DNA from: Verrucomicrobiota bacterium
GTDB lineage: Bacteria; Verrucomicrobiota; Verrucomicrobiia; Opitutales; Intestinicryptomonadaceae
NCBI GenBank assembly: GCA_003343565.1
Contig: QALA01000039.1
Coordinates: 1-5,559 of the forward strand
Direction: 5' to 3'
Length of the DNA: 5,559 nt
Positions 1-5,559 of the stretch are shown piece after piece; position 1 is the stretch's first letter, and each line of letters starts with the position of its first letter. A model generated the notes under the pieces. That model did not search any database. It was not told the origin of the DNA and worked only from the letters and a program-made list of their open reading frames with translations. The position numbers and the translations under genes are program-made.

Positions 1-7
1 AAAATCG

Positions 8-12
8 AAAGG
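8..12 (+). promoter_or_regulatory. Ribosome binding site of hprK
   Basis: AAAGG lies 7 bases before the ATG at 20, a moderate Shine-Dalgarno match at a normal distance. It supports this ATG as the start, although the frame remains open to the left edge of the window. Confidence 0.5.
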
Positions 13-19
13 CAGCAAG

Positions 20-982
20 ATGTCGCTGAAGAAGGGAAAGATCAAGACGGTGGAGGAAATCTCCGTAAGGGAGTTTTTCAACTTGTATAAGGAGACTCTC
101 CAGCTGGAGGTCTTGGGCGGGGCCGAGGGGCTGGACAGGATAATCTACGAGCCGTCTCTCAACAGGCCCGCGCTTGCGATAACGGGATATTTCAAGAATT
201 TTGCCGCCAAGCGCGTTCAGCTTTTCGGGGCGGGAGAGATGGCGTACATGCGCGATCTTTCCGCCGAAAGGCAGTCGGCGGCCATGGGGGAGATTTTGGA
301 GAAGGACGTTCCGTGCGTCGTAATTTCGCGCAATCTCGACCCCACTCCCGCGATGGTTGAGGCGGCGGAAAAATTCAAGATTCCGCTGTTGAGGACAAAG
401 CTTAAGTCGAAGGATTTTTCCGCGGAGATGCTCGTGCGCTTCGACAGGCTTTTCGCGCCCAGAATGTCGCTTCACGGGACGCTGCTTGACATAAAGGGAA
501 TCGGGACGCTGATTCGCGGCAGCAGCGGCATAGGCAAGAGCGAGTGCGCGCTCGAGCTCATAGACCACGGCCATTCGCTCGTCGCCGACGACCACGTGTA
601 TTGCACGAGGATAAGCGACAACATCGTGCTCGGCCGCGGAAACGAATTGAACCGCGGCTACATGGAGTGCCGCGGCATAGGCATAATCAACGTCGCGGAG
701 CTGTTCGGCATACGCTGCGTCCGGATAGAGAAGTCCGTGGACATAGTGGTGACGTTCATAGAGTGGACTCCGGACATCGTCGAGGAGAGGACGGGTTTGG
801 AGTACAACTACTTCGACATTTTGGGTGTGCAAATTCCGCATTTCATAATACCCGTGCGTCCGGGGCGAGACATGGCGCGCCTGGTGGAGGTGGCCGCCAT
901 GGTTCAGGCTCTGCGCCTCATGGGGCACGACGGCGCAAAGACTTTCAACGACAGGCTCATCGCCCACATGGCCGGGAAGTAG
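20..982 (+). CDS. hprK: HPr kinase/phosphorylase
   Basis: The family phosphorylates a serine of the phosphocarrier protein HPr using ATP or pyrophosphate and also removes that phosphate, acting as a cytoplasmic hexamer in carbon control. Seen: the N-terminal domain (about residues 15-145) contains the family stretch LNRPALAITGYF (48-59). The kinase domain follows, with the catalytic His152 in LHG, a Walker A loop GSSGIGKSE (167-175), the Asp pair D190-D191 in LVADD, the HprK signature ECRGIGIINV (216-225) and the C-terminal PVRPGRD loop (278-284). Length (320 aa) is typical or slightly long because of a Lys-rich N-terminal tail. ATG at 20 is chosen because AAAGG lies 7 bases upstream, but the frame is open to the window edge (KSKGSK precedes Met1), so a farther start cannot be excluded. 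No HPr or other PTS gene is in view, so substrate and role (full PTS or regulation only) are inferred from the family. Family assignment is very secure. Confidence 0.96.
   Translation: MSLKKGKIKTVEEISVREFFNLYKETLQLEVLGGAEGLDRIIYEPSLNRPALAITGYFKNFAAKRVQLFGAGEMAYMRDLSAERQSAAMGEILEKDVPCVVISRNLDPTPAMVEAAEKFKIPLLRTKLKSKDFSAEMLVRFDRLFAPRMSLHGTLLDIKGIGTLIRGSSGIGKSECALELIDHGHSLVADDHVYCTRISDNIVLGRGNELNRGYMECRGIGIINVAELFGIRCVRIEKSVDIVVTFIEWTPDIVEERTGLEYNYFDILGVQIPHFIIPVRPGRDMARLVEVAAMVQALRLMGHDGAKTFNDRLIAHMAGK
974..979 (+). promoter_or_regulatory. Ribosome binding site of metH, inside the end of hprK
   Basis: GGGAAG sits 6 bases before the ATG at 986 and overlaps the last codons of hprK. It is a weak to moderate match. 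Together with the 3-base gap it suggests that metH translation depends partly on ribosomes finishing hprK. Confidence 0.4.
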
Positions 983-985
983 GGT

Positions 986-3900
986 ATGCGCAAACTGGAA
1001 TTTAACGAGCGCGGCGCGCGCCTGATGCGCCTGCTTGACGAGCGCGTCGTATTTTTGGACGGCGCGATGGGCACGCTGATTCAGCGCGAGGGGCTTTCCG
1101 AGCGCGATTTCCGAGGTTCGCAGCCGGAGCTGTCGGCGCTCGCCTGCGAGCTTAAGGGCAACAACGACGTATTGAGCCTTACGCGTCCGGACATAATAGG
1201 GGACATTCACGGGAAGTATTTTGCCGCCGGCAGCGACATAGTCACCACAAACACCTTCGGCGCGAACTCGATAGTCCAGGCCGACTACGGAATAGGCGCG
1301 GAGCTTGTGCGAAAGATGAACGCGGCGTCTGTGGAAATTGCCCGGCGCGCGGCGGAAGCCGCGGAGAGGGCCGCGCCGGGGCGCGCCTGTTTTGTGGCGG
1401 GCTCGCTGGGGCCCATGAACAAGTCGGCGAGCATATCCCCGTCGGCGGACGACCCCGCCGCGCGCAGCGTGGATTTCGACGAGCTGGCCGCCTCCTACGG
1501 CGAACAGATCGACGCGCTGTTGGACGCCGGCGCGGATTTGCTTTTAATAGAGACTGCGTTCGACACCCTCAACGTCAAGGCGGCCATATACGCATACATC
1601 GGGGCGAGCCGAGCCCGCGGCTGGCGCGTTCCGCTGGGCGTGAGCATGACGGTTTCGGACGCGTCGGGAAGGATATTGAGCGGCCAGACGATAGAGGCGT
1701 TCTACGCTTCGATACGCCATGCCGACCCGCTGTTTGTGGGGCTGAACTGTTCGCTTGGGGCGGACAAGATGCGCCCGTACATAGAGGCCTTCGACAGGGA
1801 GGCCGAACGCTACACCCACTGCTATCCCAATGCGGGGCTTCCCAATCCGCTCTGCGAGTCCGGGTACGACCAAACTCCGGAGGACATGGCGCGCCTGTTG
1901 GGCGGCTACGTGCGCGAGGGGCTTTTAAACATAGTGGGCGGCTGTTGCGGAACCGGGCCGGAGCATATCGCCGCCATAGTCGGCGCGTGTTCGGGAGCCG
2001 CTCCGCGCCGGCCGAGGGGAAGGCAAAAGAGCCTCTCGCTCTCCGGCCTTGAGGCGCTCAAAATCGCCGGCGACGACGCTCCGTTCGCGTTTGTGGGCGA
2101 GCGCACGAACGTGTCGGGGTCTCTGGCGTTCAAGAAGATGATTTCCGAGGGCCGCTTTTCCGACGCTTTGGCCGTGGCGCGAAAACAGGTCGAAAACGGC
2201 GCGAACATGATAGACGTGAATTTCGACGAGCCGATGCTCGACGCGTCCGCCTGCATGAAAAAGTTTGTCAATCTCATAGGCTCGGAGCCGGAGATTGCGC
2301 GCGTGCCGCTGATGGTGGACTCGTCGGATTTCGGCGCGATTTTGGCGGGCTTGAAGTGCGCGCAGGGCAAGTGCGCGGTCAACTCTATAAGCCTGAAGGA
2401 GGGGGAGGAAAAGTTTTTGTCGCGCGCGGCCGAGATTGCCAGATTCGGGGCGGCGGTCGTCGTTATGGCGTTCGACGAGGAGGGGCAGGCGACCTCTCTC
2501 GAAAGGCGCGTGTCCGTTTGCCGGCGGGCGTACCGTCTGCTTGTAGAGCGGGCGGGATTCGATCCGGAGGACATAATATTCGACGCGAACGTCCTCGCCG
2601 TGGCGACCGGCATGCCGGAGCACGATCCGTACGCGGCCGACTTCATAGAGGCCGTCCGCCGGATAAAGCGCGAGTGCCCCGGCGCGCGCACGAGCGCGGG
2701 CGTCAGCAACGTAAGCTTTGCCTTCCGCGGCAACAATCCCGTTCGCGAGGCCATGCACAGCGTATTCCTCTACCACGCCTGCAAGGCGGGTTTGGATATG
2801 GGGATAGTCAATGCCGGAATGCTCGCGCCTTACGAGGATATCGAAAGGGATTTGAGGGAGGCTGTGGAGGCGGTCATACTGAATTCGTCGCCGGAGGCGG
2901 CGGAGAATCTGCTGTCCAGAGCCGACGAGTTCAGGGGGGCGGCGTCCGGCCGCCGCGAGGCGCGCGCGGACGATTGGGATAGCCTTGATTGGCCGGAGCG
3001 CGTATTGCGGGCTTTTGTAAAGGGCGACGAGGCGCGCGCGGAAGAGCTTGCGCTTCACTATCTGGAGGAGTTTAAGGATCCGCTGAAGGTCATCGAGGGC
3101 CCGCTCATGGGCGCGATGAGGAAGGTTGGCGAACTGTTCGGCGAGGGCAAGATGTTTCTGCCGCAGGTCGTCAAGAGCGCGCGCGTGATGAGGCGGTCGG
3201 TGGGCTGTCTGGAGCCGTACATGGGGGCGGATTCCAAGCGCGGCGGCGCGAAGGTCGTGCTGGCGACGGTCAAGGGCGACGTTCACGACATAGGCAAGAA
3301 TATAGTTTCGGTGGTGCTGGCGTGCAACGGCTTCAGGGTTGAGGATCTCGGAGTGATGGTCGAGCCTGAGAGAATAGTCGAGGCTGCGAAGGACGCCGAG
3401 ATTGTCGGATTGAGCGGCCTTATAACGCCGTCGCTTGAGGAGATGTGCAGGGCGCTGACGATGTTGGAGCGCGAGGGAATAAGGATTCCGGTAATCGTGG
3501 GCGGGGCGACCACGAGCCGCCTGCACACGGCCGTGAAGATGGCGCCGCTGTACAGCGGAACGGTGGTTCGGGCGGAGGACGCGGGGGTGTCGGCGGCGAT
3601 ATGTTTGGCCCTGCTTTCCAAGTCCGACGCGGAGGCTTTCAAGTTGTCGGTGGAGGCCGGGCATGCGGCGTTGCGAAAGTCGCTGGCGGAGAAATCCGGC
3701 GATAGGGCAGCGGCGCTTTCGCTCTCCCAGGCGCGCTCTCGCCGGGTCAAGTGCGAATTTCCGAGCCGTCCGCTGATTGTCCCGAACTTTGAGGGCGTAA
3801 AAGTGTTCTCGCCGAAAGTTAGGGAGCTTGAGCCGTTCATTCCGTGGCAGATGTATTTTTCGGCGTGGGAAATAGGCGCGTCGGGCTTAAGCGCGCTCGC

Positions 3901-4750
3901 GGATTTGGGGCGCAATTCGGAGCATGGCGAGTTCTTCAAGGATACGCTTGAGGTTTTCGCAAAACTTGGGGAGTCGGCGTTCCCGAAGCTTGCGGCGTCG
4001 TACTTCGGCGCGCGCTCGGAGGGCGACGACATTGTGCTCGAATATCTGCCTTCCGGCGGGTTTGCCGCGCGTCTGGCAATGGCGCGCACGCAGGAGCCCG
4101 ACGGGGCCGGATTGTGCGCGTCGCTTGCCGACTATGTCGCGCCCGCCGAGTCCGGGATTGAGGACAGAATCGCCCTGTTTGCGGCGACGGCAGGAGTCGA
4201 GGCCGAAAGCTTGGCGGAAAAGTACGCCGCGGAGGGCGACGATTACAGGTCGATGATAGTGAAAACCCTCTCAAACTGCCTGGCGGAGGCTCTGGCCAGA
4301 TGGGCGCAGTCGGAGGTCTTTTTTCCGGCTCTGCGCCCGCACGGCGAAGCGGGCGGGGAATGCGGCTGCGCGGCGTGCGCGCAGGCGTCGGAAGCGGCTC
4401 CCGTCGGCGCGGACGGCGGGGACGATGCGGAATATTGCTTTTCAAAAAAACTGATGCGCAGGCTGCGCGTGGGGGTGCGCGCCGCATGCGGGTATCCGGC
4501 GTATCCCGATCACAGCCAAAAGGGCGTCATCGCGCGGCTGCTGGGCTTTGGGGAAAATCTGGGAATAAGGCTGACGGAGAACTTCATGATGTCTCCCGGC
4601 GCAAGCGTGTGCGGAATATGGATAGCAAATCCGCACGCGCGCTACCTTCGCCCGGTGGCGACGCCGGAGCAGATTGCCGACATTGCCGGGCGCAGGAAAA
4701 TGGACGCGGAAGAAATCCGCAGGCTTTTCGCGGCGGAAATTCGCCAATAG
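986..4750 (+). CDS. metH: Cobalamin-dependent methionine synthase
   Basis: Cytoplasmic enzyme that moves the methyl group of 5-methyltetrahydrofolate through bound cobalamin to homocysteine, making methionine and free tetrahydrofolate. At 1254 aa it is full length (E. coli MetH is about 1227). Modules in order: homocysteine/zinc barrel (about 15-335) with LDGAMGT (24-30) and the zinc cysteines C255 (GLNC), C320 and C321 (GGCCGT); folate barrel (about 360-635) with FVGERTNVSGS (369-379) and MVDSSDF; helical cap (about 665-745) with EGPLMGAM and FGEGKMFLPQVVKSARVM; B12 domain (about 755-880) with DVHDIG (765-770, axial ligand His767), SGLITPS (810-816) and GGATTS (839-844); reactivation domain (about 925-1254) with RAACGYP (1165-1171), expected to bind AdoMet, and LTENFMMSPGASV. 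It starts 3 bases after the hprK stop, which points to translational coupling. ATG 986 is preferred over Met14 because its leader matches the family's. Oddities: Pro953 where E. coli has an AdoMet-contacting Asp, and a Cys-containing insert near 1115-1160. No MetF or other methionine gene is in view. Confidence 0.98.
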   Translation: MRKLEFNERGARLMRLLDERVVFLDGAMGTLIQREGLSERDFRGSQPELSALACELKGNNDVLSLTRPDIIGDIHGKYFAAGSDIVTTNTFGANSIVQADYGIGAELVRKMNAASVEIARRAAEAAERAAPGRACFVAGSLGPMNKSASISPSADDPAARSVDFDELAASYGEQIDALLDAGADLLLIETAFDTLNVKAAIYAYIGASRARGWRVPLGVSMTVSDASGRILSGQTIEAFYASIRHADPLFVGLNCSLGADKMRPYIEAFDREAERYTHCYPNAGLPNPLCESGYDQTPEDMARLLGGYVREGLLNIVGGCCGTGPEHIAAIVGACSGAAPRRPRGRQKSLSLSGLEALKIAGDDAPFAFVGERTNVSGSLAFKKMISEGRFSDALAVARKQVENGANMIDVNFDEPMLDASACMKKFVNLIGSEPEIARVPLMVDSSDFGAILAGLKCAQGKCAVNSISLKEGEEKFLSRAAEIARFGAAVVVMAFDEEGQATSLERRVSVCRRAYRLLVERAGFDPEDIIFDANVLAVATGMPEHDPYAADFIEAVRRIKRECPGARTSAGVSNVSFAFRGNNPVREAMHSVFLYHACKAGLDMGIVNAGMLAPYEDIERDLREAVEAVILNSSPEAAENLLSRADEFRGAASGRREARADDWDSLDWPERVLRAFVKGDEARAEELALHYLEEFKDPLKVIEGPLMGAMRKVGELFGEGKMFLPQVVKSARVMRRSVGCLEPYMGADSKRGGAKVVLATVKGDVHDIGKNIVSVVLACNGFRVEDLGVMVEPERIVEAAKDAEIVGLSGLITPSLEEMCRALTMLEREGIRIPVIVGGATTSRLHTAVKMAPLYSGTVVRAEDAGVSAAICLALLSKSDAEAFKLSVEAGHAALRKSLAEKSGDRAAALSLSQARSRRVKCEFPSRPLIVPNFEGVKVFSPKVRELEPFIPWQMYFSAWEIGASGLSALADLGRNSEHGEFFKDTLEVFAKLGESAFPKLAASYFGARSEGDDIVLEYLPSGGFAARLAMARTQEPDGAGLCASLADYVAPAESGIEDRIALFAATAGVEAESLAEKYAAEGDDYRSMIVKTLSNCLAEALARWAQSEVFFPALRPHGEAGGECGCAACAQASEAAPVGADGGDDAEYCFSKKLMRRLRVGVRAACGYPAYPDHSQKGVIARLLGFGENLGIRLTENFMMSPGASVCGIWIANPHARYLRPVATPEQIADIAGRRKMDAEEIRRLFAAEIRQ

Positions 4751-4754
4751 CATA

Positions 4755-4762
4755 GAGGGGAG
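4755..4762 (+). promoter_or_regulatory. Strong ribosome binding site that fixes the rodA GTG start
   Basis: GAGGGGAG lies in the 18-base gap after metH and ends 6 bases before the GTG at 4769. This placement decides the rodA start in favour of GTG 4769 over in-frame GTG 4808, GTG 4823 or ATG 4847, which lack comparable upstream purine runs and, for ATG 4847, would cut into the first membrane helix. Confidence 0.75.
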
Positions 4763-4768
4763 TGTCGC

Positions 4769-5559
4769 GTGGCGGGGTTTCGGGCAAAAAACTACGAAAT
4801 AACTCAGGTGAGGCGCCTGAGCGTGGACTACTTGGTTCCGGCGGCCATGCTGATTCTCTTTCTAATGGGAGTTGCTTTTATATATTCTACGCAGAGCTAC
4901 AATATAGAGGAAATCCCCCTGCGCCGCCAGTTTTGGCTGAAGCAGATTTTCTACTTTATGTTTGTCGGCCTCCCGGTGTACGCCGCGCTTGGGTGGACGG
5001 ACTACAAGTGGGTCTACAACTGCGCCAGAATAATATACGCGGCGAGCGTTCTGTTGCTTGTGCCGCTCGCTCTCAAGGAGAGCTTGGACATACCGATTCC
5101 GCTTGTCGAGGCCAGGTACAACGCGACGCGCTGGATAAATTTCGGCGTGTTTTCAATTCAGCCGTCGGAGTTGGCCAAAATCGGCACGTGCGTGATGGCG
5201 GCGGCCATGTTTGCAAACCATAAGATGGGGACTCTCAAGGAGGATTGGAAATTCTGGCTGAAATTGGGCCTTGTCTTTTTTATACCAATTTTGTTGATTT
5301 ATTTGCAGCCGGACTTAGGCTCGACGCTCGTATTTTTTCCGATGCTTTTTGCGATGTGCTACATTTCCAAACTCAGCCGCCGCTTTTTTGCGGTGAGCAT
5401 GCTCGTCTTCTGCGCGCTCATGGGCGCGGTGGTTGCGGACATTTGGGGCTATACGTCGTTTTTGAAGTCGGAGAACATATCGGCCCGCGAATCCGCGCGC
5501 CGCAACGCCTACGGTTCGAGCGCGTTCTGCCTGCCGATGAAGGACTACCAGCGCAATAG
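4769..5559 (+). CDS. rodA: RodA, SEDS-family peptidoglycan glycosyltransferase (5' part, cut by window edge)
   Basis: RodA polymerises lipid II into glycan strands for side-wall elongation, working in the inner membrane with a class B PBP (PBP2/MrdA) and MreBCD. The visible 263 codons begin MAGFRAKNYEIT and hold hydrophobic segments near residues 22-40, 58-75, 84-102, 135-150, 163-179, 186-200 and 207-226. SEDS motifs: RWINFG (121-126), QPSELAK (131-137, with the conserved Glu134 and Lys137), QPDLGS (180-185) and KDYQRN (258-263). QPDLG plus DYQR favours RodA over FtsW. The catalytic aspartate found farther along in RodA (D262 in E. coli) and the rest of the protein, probably 130-170 residues, lie beyond the window. 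The start is GTG behind a strong Shine-Dalgarno, 18 bases after metH. The frame is the same as that of metH and is open to the last base, which ends mid-codon (the final TAG letters are not in frame). Oddities: an extended segment before KDYQRN and another between helix 3 and RWINFG. Confidence 0.9.
   Translation, partial: MAGFRAKNYEITQVRRLSVDYLVPAAMLILFLMGVAFIYSTQSYNIEEIPLRRQFWLKQIFYFMFVGLPVYAALGWTDYKWVYNCARIIYAASVLLLVPLALKESLDIPIPLVEARYNATRWINFGVFSIQPSELAKIGTCVMAAAMFANHKMGTLKEDWKFWLKLGLVFFIPILLIYLQPDLGSTLVFFPMLFAMCYISKLSRRFFAVSMLVFCALMGAVVADIWGYTSFLKSENISARESARRNAYGSSAFCLPMKDYQRN

Larger units (their letters stand above)
20..5559 (+). other. Probable hprK-metH-rodA transcription unit
   Basis: Three co-directional genes are separated by only 3 and 18 bases, with no hairpin followed by a T-run and no room for a promoter in either gap. 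Promoter and terminator must lie outside the window. The gap before metH is too short for a cobalamin or SAM riboswitch, so any such control would act on the whole transcript from farther upstream. Co-transcription is inferred from spacing only. Confidence 0.65.

Noticed and set aside
983..985. Cobalamin riboswitch upstream of metH
   Set aside because: Only 3 bases separate hprK from metH and the preceding DNA is conserved hprK coding sequence, so there is no room for one.
1906..2754. Antisense open frame of 282 codons opposite metH, and similar ones at 3283-4089 and 3936-4487
   Set aside because: Low-complexity Ser/Arg/Pro/Ala-rich shadows of metH with no motif and no convincing ribosome site.
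1925..3664. Long antisense open frame (579 codons) opposite metH
   Set aside because: It lies wholly inside the strongly supported metH. Its translation is rich in Arg, His and Leu with no recognisable domain, as expected from the reverse strand of GC-rich codons.
4751..4768. Terminator or promoter between metH and rodA
   Set aside because: The 18-base gap has no inverted repeat or T-run and is taken up by the rodA ribosome binding site.
4762..5223. Open frame from GTG 4762 ending at 5223
   Set aside because: It overlaps rodA in another frame. Its product has no membrane segments or known motif, while the rodA frame gives clear SEDS motifs across the same bases.
5245..5559. Open frame of 104 codons at the right end
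   Set aside because: Out-of-frame shadow of rodA. The correct frame encodes QPDLGS and KDYQRN here.
5557..5559. Terminal TAG taken as the stop of the last gene
   Set aside because: In the rodA frame the last complete codon is AAT at 5555-5557, so this TAG is out of frame. RodA also needs a further 130-170 residues, including its catalytic Asp region.

Overview
The window holds three genes on the + strand in tight head-to-tail order: hprK (HPr kinase/phosphorylase), metH (cobalamin-dependent methionine synthase) and the first part of rodA (SEDS-family peptidoglycan glycosyltransferase), which runs off the right edge. The gap from hprK to metH is 3 bases and from metH to rodA 18 bases. No terminator or internal promoter is visible, so the three are probably co-transcribed. 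No gene-free stretch exceeds 25 bases. I see no RNA gene, mobile element, CRISPR array or riboswitch.

The DNA is GC-rich by eye and bacterial in gene content. HprK occurs in Firmicutes and in several Gram-negative groups (Proteobacteria, the PVC superphylum, Chlorobi and others). The GC-rich codons combined with very frequent ATA isoleucine codons, a long MetH with a reactivation domain, and RodA as a neighbour suggest to me a Gram-negative, possibly Verrucomicrobiota/PVC, organism. This placement is a low-confidence inference, since nothing in the window is diagnostic.

Region by region: 20-982 is hprK, with intact Walker A, catalytic and signature motifs. 986-4750 is full-length metH with all four modules (homocysteine, folate, B12, reactivation). 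4769-5559 is the 5' portion of rodA, read from a GTG start behind a strong Shine-Dalgarno. The rodA frame is the same as that of metH and stays open to the last base.

The proteins do not form one pathway: they cover carbon-source signalling, methionine/SAM and folate metabolism, and cell-wall elongation. Grouping them could tie growth-related functions to one transcript, but the sequence does not prove this. I find no undescribed system here. The points most worth a second look are departures from the E. coli pattern in the MetH reactivation domain (a proline where an AdoMet-contacting aspartate is expected, and a Cys-containing insert), the ATA codon bias, the unusual gene neighbourhood, and an extended loop in RodA.
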